Assembly: GCF_037975245.1 (NCBI RefSeq)
Contig: NC_092566.1
Coordinates: 124,001 to 188,000, forward strand
Direction: 5' to 3'
Origin: Apostichopus japonicus
Taxonomy: Eukaryota > Echinodermata > Holothuroidea > Aspidochirotida > Stichopodidae
Length of the DNA stretch: 64,000 nucleotides
Shown here: piece after piece, positions 12,530-23,649 of the stretch
Position numbering within the stretch: the first letter of the stretch is position 1
Layout: each line of letters starts with the position of its first letter
Program-made: the position numbers and the translations under genes
The notes under the pieces: model-generated
Seen by the model: the letters and a program-made list of their open reading frames with translations, nothing else
Databases searched by the model: none
What the model was told of the DNA's origin: nothing

Positions 12530-14092
12530 CTTTTAGGCACTAACAAATATTGCACTTAATTGAATTTGAAAACAGTATTTTAGGGAAAAACACAGTAGGG
12601 GTTTATATACCGTGAACCATTAGGCGTGTACCCACTGCATCGCCCGCCAGTAGTCGGTGTATTGCTAAAGCTAAAGGAATAGCTTCGCTAGAGATTACTG
12701 CAGCATTGTTGTTGCATCAGGCTAGCACGTCAGGATTGAACTTATCGACTTTAAATATTAAGTGTTTCATGCTTTCCTTGCCATATTTGATGACGTCAAA
12801 ACTTGGCTGTGATTGGCTATTCAATATATACAATAGTACGAACCTACCTGCATAAAAAACTCGCCGCCCGCCCCCCCCCCCCCTCGCATCTTCCCTTCTC
12901 CACGAACCTTCCCACTTGTCTCGCTATAGCGGTTGCTCAATAACCAAATGATGCACATCAAGATTCGGCTTCCACTAAACCGGTGGATTTATTTTGTGAT
13001 AGTAATCGCTTGTGAAATTTCATCAACACGATATAGTCAATGTTATTGTTGGTATTTGAATGCTTCTATGATATAGATTACAAGAATTATATTGGTTTGT
13101 TGGATCAAAGGTCATATGAGATTACTTCTATGTCAATTTCTGAAAGTTGAATAAATATACGATATCTCAAAGAAGGATGTTTTGAATACCACAGATGTGG
13201 CAAATGGATGTCCTAACATTGAGTTCACTTGTTTTAGCAGAGTTCAAAGATCACAGATATCAGCAGGGATCAAATTAAAGAAAGAAATTAATATGAAAGA
13301 AAAAACTAAAAAGAAAATATGCACATGTGTAAACATTGACGACACGACGTCTCAGGTATACTACACTTCAGAAACGTCATCGGAACCTCAATGCAAGTTT
13401 GCTTTCCGTATATACTCTGTTAGTCTAACTGTCTCGTACAAGAAAGGTATCCACTTCCTTCGAAAGTAAGTAGCTTAATTCGCTTCAATGATGAAATTCC
13501 AACAATTTTGTGGGAAAATCCAGCAGGGAGATTCCTTAGTCAGCAAACTGGTCAGCATCGCGGGACTTTTTCCGGTTTCGAGGATACGCACATGTGCATA
13601 CAACATGAAGTTTACTGCATGCATATGGTGAACCAGTCAGAAGGGTTTCCATGACGGTATCAAACAAAGTGTAACATGCATCCGTTATAATTTAGTTTTT
13701 GCTCCATTCCGTATACATTAGCCGTATCTGATACTGTTATATCAACTTATTTTTACTTGAATATGGACAGTGCGAAATTAAGGAAAGAAATAGTGAATAA
13801 TTTAAAATATTAGGAACATGAGATATTTTCTTTTCAGTATTTTCATACTCCATGGGATATATATATATATTACCCAATCATGTGTTCGATGTGACGTATA
13901 TTAAATTAAAACCCGTGGACTACCTTGTTTTTAGACCTAATTATAGACCTAAGTAAGTATAAATGTGCCTGAAAATTGTTTCATACCTAATTTTATTTTG
14001 CTGCGACTTAAATCTTAGGGTCCTATGACAATAGTGCTGTGTCATAGTTTCTGTTATGTAACTGCCAGACATATGGATACACTGCAGGACAA
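12530..14092. other. No recognised gene
   Basis: Unique-looking AT-rich DNA. A poly-C tract lies near 12870-12883 and an AT dinucleotide run near 13858-13871. An open frame of 95 codons at 13182-13469 (+) is Lys/Thr/Ser-rich with no recognisable domain, and I do not support it as a gene. Confidence 0.4.
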
Positions 14093-14093
14093 T

Positions 14094-15076
14094 TGCATTT
14101 AACTTTGATCTCAACCACCAAAGTTGAAATTTACATATGACTTGAATGAGATGATGCATTAAACTTTGATCTCAACCACCAAAGTTGAAATTTACATATG
14201 ACTTGAATGAGATGATGCATTAAACTTTGATCTCAACCACCAAAGTTGAAATTTACATATGACTTGAATGAGATGATGCATTTAACTTTGATCTCAACCA
14301 CCAAAGTTGAAATTTACATATGACTTGAATGAGATGATGCATTAAACTTTGATCTCAACCACCAAAGTTGAAATTTACATATGACTTGAATGAGATGATG
14401 CATTAAACTTTGATCTCAACCACCAAAGTTGAAATTTACATATGACTTGAATGAGATGATGCATTAAACTTTGATCTCAACCACCAAAGTTGAAATTTAC
14501 ATATGACTTGAATGAGATGATGCATTAAACTTTGATCTCAACCACCAAAGTTGAAATTTACATATGACTTGAATGAGATGATGCATTAAACTTTGATCTC
14601 AACCACCAAAGTTGAAATTTACATATGACTTGAATGAGATGATGCATTAAACTTTGATCTCAACCACCAAAGTTGAAATTTACATATGACTTGAATGAGA
14701 TGATGCATTAAACTTTGATCTCAACCACCAAAGTTGAAATTTACATATGACTTGCATGAGATGATGCATTAAACTTTGATCTCAACCACCAAAATTGAAA
14801 TTTACATATGACTTGAATGAGATGATGCATTTAACTTTGATCTCAACCACCAAAGTTGAAATTTACATATGACTTGAATGAGATGATGCATTAAACTTTG
14901 ATCTCAACCACCAAAGTTGAAATTTACATATGACTTGAATGAGATGATGCATTAAACTTTGATCTCAACCACCAAAGTTGAAATTTACATATGACTTGAA
15001 TGAGATGATGCATTAAACTTTGATCTCAACCACCAAAGTTGAAATTTACATATGACTTGCATGAGATGATGCATTT
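14094..15076. repeat. 61-bp satellite-like array, ~16 nearly identical copies
   Basis: The unit includes AACTTTGATCTCAACCACC, AAAGTTGAAATTTACATATG and ACTTGAATGAGATGATGCAT. Spacing is exactly 61 bp and copies differ at very few positions (TTTAAC or TTAAAC, one AAAATT, CTTGCATG in two copies). Each unit holds the inverted repeat AACTTTG / CAAAGTT separated by 11 bases. The high identity implies recent expansion or homogenisation. No other feature lies inside. Confidence 0.96.
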
Positions 15077-15780
15077 CGCAGTCACTAGTCACGGACTGTG
15101 CCGTTAGGAACGATACAATCAAAACAATTATTTTTTTCACTGCAGTGATATCAGCTTGGCATGCATACGGAGATCACATCAATCAAACAGGCTTCCTTCT
15201 TCAGAAATCATTCAATTTGTAACGATTTTATAACCTTCCTGTGATGCTTTCTTCAATCGAGATAAATTCGCCCAAAGGAACATTTCTGTAAACGTTTTAT
15301 GATTGGTAAGAAATGAAGGAAAAAGTAGAGTGCTTTCAACGATTAGTAACCCAAGACAGTTATATATAACTGACCCAGAGAATTTGAGCAATGAATGAGA
15401 TTGTACGTGTATGTCCCTGCCTGCGTGGGTGTATACGTTTGTGCGTATATGTGTTTACTTATATGGTGGTGCTTTTCATTCAGTGTAAATGCAAACTATT
15501 AAAACGGATTTGATTGACTCGAACACATCGACGCATCTCATCATCGGTCACAATTTGTAGTATTATGGACAACCGAGGATGAATAGAGGGCAGCAGGTCC
15601 CTTACTCTAATCATTATTTATGTCAGGATTGACCAAGACCAAATAGACTTTCCAATTACTATTCTAGACGTGGGATGATGATACGTGGTGTCGGTATGAA
15701 GAGAAACTTACAAAGATATTATGCGTTAGTATATGCAGGTGCGTATCCAGGGGGGGGGCGTTGGGGGCGCGCGCCCCCCG

Positions 15781-15908
15781 GGTAAGGAAAAGAGGAGAGA
15801 AAAAAAAAGAGAAGAAAAAAGGGAAAAGGAGGGGAAAAAAGAAAAGGAGGAGAGAAAGGAAGGGAAAAGAAAAAGAAAAAAAAGAGAGAAAAAGGAGAAA
15901 AGGAGGGA
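15781..15908 (+). repeat. Polypurine tract
   Basis: About 130 bases that are almost purely A and G on the plus strand, built from AAGAGGAGAG-like segments, next to a G-run and a GCGCGC step. The minus-strand frames of Ser/Phe/Leu repeats here are artefacts of the composition. Such tracts can form intramolecular triplexes under supercoiling. Confidence 0.85.
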
Positions 15909-16772
15909 GTAGAAGATAGCCAAGACCTCGGGAAGAGAAAGAGGAACAGTCATAGTTAAAGCGCTGATCCCTATTATATACACAGGGTAGCCAGTGACAG
16001 ATCAAGGATTACGGAGGGGGTGTGTGACTCACCCTACCCCTGACACCGACAACTCCATTTTTGACGTTTCCATTTTTACTCTCTCACTAATGTATCTATA
16101 TAAATACTATATATGGTCTATCATAACGCGCGTGTGTGTATGGACGCCTTAAACAGTTGTACAATTGTGTTATATGGAACCAACTGTGGCTGGTCTTGAA
16201 CTCGACCGAGTCGTCGGGGAACATGACGCATTTCGGGAAGGGGGCGACCGCCCCCCCCCCCCCCGAAGCAAATTTTCTTTATGACATCGCTAGTAATTTC
16301 AAAATAGACAATGCTTATAGATGCAACTTACAAGGCCTGGGAAGTGTTATTTCTAGCGATCTGGGAGGCATTTTTGGCCATTTTTTTTTACGCTTCGCGA
16401 CAACTGATGGTGGCGCTTCGCTTAGATAGTTTGCCTACAGGCTTCGCCCTCCCTTGACAATTACTCGCTACACGCCTGTTCGAATTTGTAAAGCAAAGAG
16501 CAGATATAACATCATATCAGTGAGCATTGAAATGCATGTTCCACGATGAACAGCCTCAAAAACTGTCTATGTGTGTAGTCAAAGGCGTAGGAGCCCAATT
16601 GGATTTGGGGCTGTAACGACTTGCTCGAAAAAAAAAGCCAAAAATTTTCGCGCGCGTTCAACATATCGATGCCAATATCATATAAGCAAGTATCGGTCAT
16701 TACATTGCATGCCATCGTGTACCTTACGGTCCGTGAAAGTTGCACAGTATATCGCCGGATGCTAATGTAAAC

Positions 16773-17137
16773 CAGTGGCGTAGGAAGGTACTTTTGAGTG
16801 GGGAGCTGAAGACTGATGGCCGGCCTGGGGGAGGGGTCTACCTGGGGGAGGGGTCTAAGGGGAGGGGGTTCCCCCTCCCCTTTGGAATTTTTTGCATTTC
16901 CAGGTGGCCTCAGATGCAATTTGGTGCAATATAGCACCCACTCCATTTTGTAAACTTTGTATTTTCACCTGGGCTTAGATGCAATTTGTTGCTCCAAATG
17001 AGATTTATTTTTCTCATTTGGAAATGAAAAGGGGTTTTCTGACTTGCGGAGCGGGGGGGCGGAATGATACTTCCGCCCCTCCACATTTTTCACTGGGGGG
17101 CTGGCGCCCCCCAGCCCCCCCGGTTCCTACGCCCTTG
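16773..17137 (+). mobile_element. hAT-type MITE, copy 2 (8-bp TSD ATGTAAAC)
   Basis: A 365-bp element of the same family and orientation as the copy at 12065: it begins CAGTGGCGTAGGAA and ends GGTTCCTACGCCCTTG. The duplicated target ATGTAAAC is at 16765-16772 and 17138-17145. An internal CTGGGGGAGGGGTCTA segment is duplicated relative to the other copies. No coding capacity. It sits inside the nested element cluster. Confidence 0.93.
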
Positions 17138-19089
17138 ATGTAAACAACCAAATGTCTTATGTAGATGCAGAAAAGCATACAGATCCATTTAGGTCAAAAC
17201 TCTCTTTTACAGTAGTAATGTCGGCCCAAGCTTAGAACTTTATTTTAATTACCAAGGAGATCATTTTTAAGCTATTCATTGCAATTTATTTTTCTTTCAG
17301 TAGGTGCCCGAAAAAATGGGAAACAATTTGGTTGCGGGGGGAGGGGGGGGGGAAATATCTGCTATTTTTTATTTCCTTCAACCAAGTTTTATAATCGCCA
17401 TTATAAGAGGTTGCAATATTTCTACACCAATAAACTGTGTCGGAATTTTCCAAAATTTCCTCACCAACATTCTTCATCATACTTTCCTCTACTCGTGCAA
17501 TTTTGACCTGTCTGTTAGGGGTTCAAGGAGGTTTTTCTATATTGCTTGTCCATAGATTGAATTTTCTGCAACATTATGGGTATGTTTTCAAGTGATTTTT
17601 ATTCACGAGAAATGTGAATTTTCAAATTCTCAACAAATAATGGGCTGAAAACCTTGAAAATGGGGCTTTCGGATATTGTGGGCCGTGACGTAGAATCACC
17701 TACAAAAGCAATCATCCATAGGACATGCAATCAGGTCGAACATGCCACTGGTGACAATCTTCAAAAAGGTTATGGATGGAAAAGAACTTTTGGGAAAAAC
17801 TTGGTCCTCAGACAAAAGTGTACATCTGGTTGCTCATTTTCAAGCCCGAGAAGTGCCATTTCCGGTGATCTGGGGGGTATCAAAACCAGAAATTTTCTTG
17901 TACGCTCCGCGCCAACCGATGGTGGCGCTCCGCTTAGATAGTAATTCGCGCCCCCCGGGTTAGAAAATCCTGCATACGCGCCTGATATGCTTCCTGAAAA
18001 CCAATTACAGAGGTAATAAACGTGAAACAATTTGTAGATTGTGATACGATCAAGCTTTAGGCCTTAGTGAAATTTTAGTCCCGTTTTAGGTATATAGGCC
18101 TAACTATATATTACTGGCCATGATCAGTATAACCCGGGTTTTAGTCCGGGATCATAAAGCCTACGCCAAAATCGGTTTAATTACGTTCAAGCTTGTTGCC
18201 ACACGGACACAGAAATGGTGCAATTTTCAAGTTTATTTAGAATCCAAGTCAATCTCAAAAAGATTTTTCATTGGAGCGACAACATCAAAGTTACAAACAA
18301 AGAAGTAACTTTACAGAATGCAAATGACACACCTATAGTTTAAAAGCATTTAAGAGTATTTGAGTTTTGGATTTCGTGTGGAAGACTCTTCTAGGCTCTG
18401 GAAGGAATCCTTGTGGACCCATTTTTATTTACACATTTAATTTGGTGGAAATACAATTACAATACCTTGTAGGGATATTTCTCTGGTTTGGTAGTAAATA
18501 TGTTAGCCAAATATTAAAATTAAAACGCTGGTTAATACTCATAAATTTGAGCCGTGACTGTTTATAAACGTATAATACGCAAACGACGATTTTGACCACG
18601 CTGAAGGCGCTGTATGTAGAAGGGGGGGGGGGGTACATCAAACTGTTGAGCAGTAGTCAATATTAGGTAAAATAAGAGTATTATACAAATTTTCCGAGTG
18701 TCATAAGAGATGAACGGAGAGACTCCTTTGAAAACACCAATGGCCTTTTTTAATATTGGATATCTGATTTTCAAAAAGTGCATTGAATGAAATTGTTCAT
18801 CAACTAAGTAGTTTGAAGTTTATTTTTCTACTTTCCATACAAATACGTAATTAACATACTTCTTCAGACATGCATAATATTAATAATAACATATAGTAAC
18901 AGCAATGAGGAAACTGCAAATATAAAAGGTGGAAGTAGAGGAACCAGAAATAAGTATAACTTTTCGAATCTGGTCCCTTATATTATACACACAAAAATAA
19001 AGAAAAAACAGGGTATTTTTTTTAATTTTCTATTATTGTCATATTTAATGAGGGTAGTCAAGGTCAGTGCAGAAGCACTGCTTTCCAGA

Positions 19090-20060
19090 TGAGCCCTCTG
19101 AGATTCAAGAGGTCAAGAAACATATATAGGTGAAAAACGTAGTTTGAACTATTACACAGTATAGGAATTGTTTTACTTTTCTTTGAAATATATTTAGTGT
19201 GAGAGAAAGTTTAATTTCATTATCAAGAGAATACCAGAAATGTACACTTGTAGTTCGAATCTGAGAATGACTGAGGCTGGTTTTAGGGTATGCATGGTTG
19301 GTGTAACAAATCTTTGTTATAAGTGACGAGTGTTATAAGTGAAGTAGCTTGTAACATAAACATAAAAGTTGTCGAATACTGGTGGCAGAAGTGATTGGTA
19401 GAATTTGTATTGAAAAATTCCTAGTTGGTAATTGTAAAAATCATAAAGAGTCAGTGTTTTTAGATCCATAAATAGAGGAACAGTATGTGTACGATAATCG
19501 GCATGACCTATATTACGAATAACACTTTTTGGGAGTTTGAATCGATTGTTTAGTATGCTTGTGTGTGTATTACCCTAAACGAGCAGACAGTAATTGAGAT
19601 GGGAGAGTATACAACAGAGCATTATAAAGTGGGAGAAGTGTTTTTTAGGTAAAACATGCCTTAGTCTATTTATTATACCATTTGATCTAGAAACCTTTTT
19701 ACTAACTGTGGAGATGTGCTCTTTCCAATTCAATTTATCACCAATCATGATTCCTAAGAACTTTGTTAGATGAAGCTGTAACTTGATGACCATCTAGTAA
19801 AACAGTAATATTGCTCTTATCTGTGACCTTGTTTATCAAAGATTAATAGTTTTCAAGTTTGAGGATGTTAAGAGATAACTTATTTGATCTTAACCAATCA
19901 TAAATGTGTGAGAACGCACGAGTAGCATCTGCGAGCGTATCGCTGAAGTTCCTATTTTGAAGAGAAACAGTTGTATCATCAGCCAAAAAAATGGAAATTA
20001 ACCCTTTTGCTTTGATTATGTTTTTAACAGAGAACAAAAAGACGTTTTCTGCTTGAATAG
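19090..20060 (-). pseudogene. Non-LTR retrotransposon (LINE) reverse-transcriptase C-terminal fragment
   Basis: Read on the minus strand, 19843-20037 gives the catalytic-motif region (LADDTTVSLQNR, where FADD or YADD is usual) followed by WLRSNKLSLN. Then 19575-19793 gives FLGIMIGDKLNWKEHI and SNGIINRLRHVLP, ending at LNYCLLV. The next codon is TAG where Trp is expected in this family (VWG). The frame then continues to about 19350 with LLPPVFDNFYVYV, and related sequence to 19240 with YSLDNEIKLSL. This is the 3' part of a Jockey/CR1-like ORF2. Stops make it non-functional. No 5' part is seen. Confidence 0.8.
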
Positions 20061-20339
20061 TTGGGCGGAAGCATACTTCAGTCCCTCCATATCAAGATGG
20101 TTTGGGGAAAGTTTGCAACGTGAAGAGGAGTGTTGAAAACTTAAATTTGAATTCATGCAGGGTAGTAGTGAAGTTTCAAGCACTAGCGGTTCACGCCGGG
20201 CCTCTGTGACCTTGTAAGTGAGAAACCAACTGGTTATTGTGATGAGTTTGGTGGAAAGAAGTTAATCTGATGAACATCATACGTTTCGTCCTTTCTTAAA
20301 ACAAATTTTGTTTCAGTATTTTTTTAACACTACAACTCG

Positions 20340-20428
20340 CATTTGGGGGCACGATTTTTTTTTGAGAGGCCACCTGCAGCCCCCCCCCCCATGCAGCCCC
20401 CCCCCCTGGCGACGTCACTGGAAGTATT
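20340..20428. mobile_element. Fragment of a G/C-run TIR element
   Basis: Poly-C runs followed by CCTGGCGACGTCACTGG, which resembles the right end of the CAGTGGCG-type elements elsewhere in the window. No matching left end was found. Confidence 0.35.
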
Positions 20429-21019
20429 ACTATCGGAGTATCTCTTCCACTTCAGAAACCGTTTTCAAGAACAATATTGAGATCCAGATAACGTAACAGT
20501 TTAAACCTAGCACCCAAATTACCGGGTTTTACATACCATTGTAACCAATACGACGATCTTCTTTATTGTGCATCAAAGAAGCACATGCACGACTTTAGTT
20601 TAGCACCTCATGTCATCTTACACACACTCTTTAACTGAGAAACTTCTCACTAAAGGATGATCATCAGCTTTTTATCCAGTTTTTAAGCCACTGATATTTT
20701 CCCCTTCACTTGCCCCTTCTGATCAGAAAAAATCAAGGGGATTTTAACGTAGCACTTGATGCTTGTGAGCCGCCGGGCTCTGGTGATACAAGCCTATACT
20801 AACCGGTGCTTTGAAGAAAAGACACCCAAGACAGGATCTGGGCACGAAAACCAAACAGTTTAATCCAATCTAAACCCTAGTCCCCTTACATCGAGACTAT
20901 AGCCGTAATATGGTATATTTCACTTTTTTATCCGCCTCAATTAAAAACATAAATATCGGACAGACTAAGCCCGAAAATTCTTGAACATAAAGTTGAAAAA
21001 TATAGCACCAGATTGCATC

Positions 21020-21162
21020 TTCTCAAACGGGAGGGGACACCCCTCCCCTTAGACCCCTCCCCCAGGACGCATTTCAAAAATAAACATTGTGCCCCCTCCC
21101 CCTAAAAAAGTGATCCCCCTGTGCCCCCCAAGATTGAAATGTCTGGCGATGCCACTGCTTTA
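21020..21162. mobile_element. Fragment of a hAT-like MITE (right end)
   Basis: Contains CCCCTCCCCTTAGACCCCTC, shared with the MITEs and with the 1-kb elements, and ends GTCTGGCGATGCCACTG, a diverged terminal repeat. The left end is not evident. A 90-codon frame starting here (21121-21393) is not supported as a gene. Confidence 0.45.
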
Positions 21163-21940
21163 GTCCCCTTATCGCCTATACTGTTTGTGCATCTGAAAAG
21201 AACATCAACTGACAGGGTTTTCATCGACAAGGAACGGCTGGAGAGTAAAGCCTATTACTACACCGCTGATTCTTGGTACGCTGTCGTGTACTGTTATTAT
21301 TCGCCGATTGAACATAGTGATGTCGTGTCTTTAGTGATCTTGCAGAACTGTAGGCTCTCTAGGTTTTTCGTGAGCGACCAGCACTATGCTTAATAAGTAA
21401 AAGCTGTTTATTTCTTATAAACCCTAGAAGTGTCAATTGATGTGTAACTGCAGTGGTTAGTTCGTTTTCCGGGTTTTTCGCTGAACACATACAACCATTA
21501 TACTTTCAATTGGATCTTGATAGCGCAATAGTAATTTACATTAAGGCAAGTGTATGACTATGGGTATGAAGTATGTATTGTAACATTTTGAGGGCCTCGC
21601 TGAAGCTTAACTCGGGCTAAACAACAAAAGTAATACATATAATAGGTGTTAATGTACTTGTTAGGCCAAGGCCTACTGTTTTTGTTTGTTCACATGACGT
21701 TAAAATAACAATTAGGTAAAATGGCCTAGACCTAGAATAGTTTCATATTTGTTACTTGTAATGTAAGTTGTAGGACTCGGAGTATGGTAATGCTGTCCTA
21801 TATGTAATAGTTTGTTTATGTACAGGCATAGCTAAATGATCTTTGTGTGATAATCAATTTGATAATATTATAAAAATTTATAATGATCAAGCTATGCCTA
21901 TACGCCTGCCAACTTAAAGTTATGCTGTATAGACCCCAAC

Positions 21941-22248
21941 TATAGCACGCTATCATGGAAACATTTCTTGAGATTACATAACTGACCTGCCTTGGTCGTA
22001 AAATTACCTCTTTTTTATACCAATTAGTCTGCAATGCCTGACACCTATGTTTACTTGTGTTAGGGTCTTGTGTGAATGCTGTATGATTAACTACGCAGTA
22101 GACATGAACATATTTCCACACAGTGTTTACACAAAGAGCCTAATGGTGTTAAGAAGCTATGCAGGCTAATTGTAGAGCCTGCAGGTCGATTTACGACCGT
22201 GGCAGGTTGATTAGGTAATCTCAAAACTTTCCTGCTGTAGCGTGCTAT
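21941..22248. repeat. Foldback (inverted repeat) element
   Basis: The arm at 21941-22002 is the reverse complement, at roughly 80% identity, of the arm at 22190-22248. Shared blocks are TTTACGACC, GGCAGGT, GTAATCTCAA and TAGCGTGCTAT. A spacer of about 190 bp separates the arms. A third copy of TAGCGTGCTATAATTGG occurs near 22471-22487, just before the SINE. This is probably a MITE-like foldback. No target duplication was identified. Confidence 0.6.
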
Positions 22249-22485
22249 TATTGGAGCCAATAAAGCAGATCTTTCAAGGTATACTGTATAGGCTCCCAAT
22301 AAGCTAGATATTCAAAAATGGTCACCTTTGGTCAAGACTCTTAAACAGTTTTTATTACAACCTTCGAGGAAATTTTTCCTCACTTGGACATTCAGTCATC
22401 TTTTGTGTTCCTTAAATATGACTGAAAAGATTTTGGAGGAAAGAACTTTTTGAAAACTTCTAGCAATAATAGCGTGCTATAATTG

Positions 22486-22740
22486 GCGGAGTTTATAGCC
22501 TAGTGGTTAACGCCGGCGTCTCCCAGTCATGAGATCCCCGGTTCGATTCCCCGCCGACAGCAATGTGTGTCGTCTGGCAAGGGTGTTGTTCAATGACAAC
22601 TTCCCGACATGGGCGTTAAATGGATGTGTGCCGAGAGATTGGCTTCGGTCAGCTTGCGAGTCTACAAGCCTCCATGGCTTCTTTCGCGAGTTCATGCTTG
22701 CGGGAAGATCACATATACATAATTTGGGGCCTATACTGAC
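22486..22740 (+). mobile_element. tRNA-derived SINE
   Basis: A tRNA-like head with an A box (TAGCCTAGTGGTTAACGC, 22496-22513) and a perfect B box (GGTTCGATTCC, 22540-22550), followed by a non-tRNA body (GTGTCGTCTGGCAAGG, then GCGTTAAATGGATGTGTG). The spacing is right for an internal RNA polymerase III promoter. The flanks do not fold as a full tRNA, so this is a SINE rather than a functional tRNA. The 3' boundary is approximate. Confidence 0.65.
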
Positions 22741-23289
22741 TACCTTTAAGTGGTCCTTGGACGAATCTATATTATGCTGAACAGATTGCTGTTACATAGG
22801 ACGACATTTTCCAAGCTATACTATAACATGATAAATCAAAAAGTGCTGCTTATTTGCAGTTCATACATGGTATGTAACTCCCTCTTGTGAGTGCAAGGAT
22901 TCTTTAAACTGGACAATGTCAAAGGTCGTTTGAGGTCAGCAGGTGAACATGAGTTGGAAGAATGTCATGCTTGATACTAATGATCCACCTAATGCAAAAA
23001 AACTATTCTTCTCTGTGAAATTCAAAGTTTATTTGAGTTCAAAGAGGTCAAATTCTTAGCATTTTGTTAGCATTCACCCGATAACTAGAAAGGTGTATCT
23101 TTGTTGAAGTTCATTCTAGATTATAACGTAGGTCTGAAAACTGTGTGGATATATTAACCTTAAAAGTAAAGCTTTTGATGATGGACTTCTTAATTGGTAG
23201 GTTCACATTGTTGCAAGGAATCTTGCTGAGCAGTAATGGTTAACATAAGAATCTTGTTTGTGCTGCAGTGTTAGCACTAGGATGTTAAA

Positions 23290-23475
23290 AAAAAATGGGA
23301 ATTCTCCCATTCAATTTTTTTATTGGGGGGGGGTTAAAATTTTGGGTTTTTTTTTAATTTTGGGGGGATTTTTAAATTTTTTGGGGGATTTTTAAATTTT
23401 TGGGGGGATTTTTAAATTTTGGGAGGAATTTTAATTTTTTTTTTTGGGGCGGGCATTTCATGGGGGGGGGGGGGG
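23290..23475. repeat. G/T-rich low-complexity block
   Basis: Repeats of a GGGGGGATTTTTAAATTTT-like motif, about 23-25 bp long, ending in a run of about 13 G at 23463-23475. It is simple-sequence expansion with no coding content. Confidence 0.7.
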
Positions 23476-23649
23476 TACACATGCACGTACCAAGATTTAG
23501 GGCACAAAGTCTGAAAACCTTGTAATCACAGTAACTCAGAAAGTGAAACAGGTACAAGACCCTTATTGAAAGTGGTGGAGGTCATTTTCGGTCAGTGTAG
23601 ACCTTGCAAACATGATCACTAAAGATGTAATGCCCGGATGAACTCTCCA

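Larger units (their letters stand above)
15736..17984. mobile_element. Nested cluster of non-autonomous TIR elements
   Basis: The left boundary begins CAGGTGCGTATCCAGG and the right boundary ends CCTGCATACGCGCCTG, an inverted match. The bases ATATG touch both ends and may be a short target duplication. Inside are a polypurine tract (15781-15908), a further internal end at about 16475 (CACGCCTG), a conserved segment with GATGGTGGCGCTTCGCTTAG at about 16404-16423 and again near 17920, and an inserted hAT MITE (16773-17137). A related fragment is at 43196-43340. I cannot decide whether this is one long element with insertions or several adjacent ones. No transposase was seen. Confidence 0.5.

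Noticed and set aside
13182-13469. 95-codon frame as a small gene
   Set aside because: No domain, signal peptide or splice context; composition like the flanking AT-rich DNA.
14094-15076. CRISPR-like array
   Set aside because: Units are contiguous with no unique spacers and the context is an animal genome; this is an ordinary satellite array.
15664-16005. Phe/Ser/Leu-rich minus-strand frames as a membrane protein
   Set aside because: They are the translation of a polypurine tract and show no real hydrophobic-segment pattern or domain.
21121-21393. 90-codon frame as a gene
   Set aside because: It begins within a MITE-like fragment and has no recognisable domain.
22486-22560. Functional tRNA gene
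   Set aside because: A and B boxes are good, but the ends do not form an acceptor stem and a SINE body follows directly.
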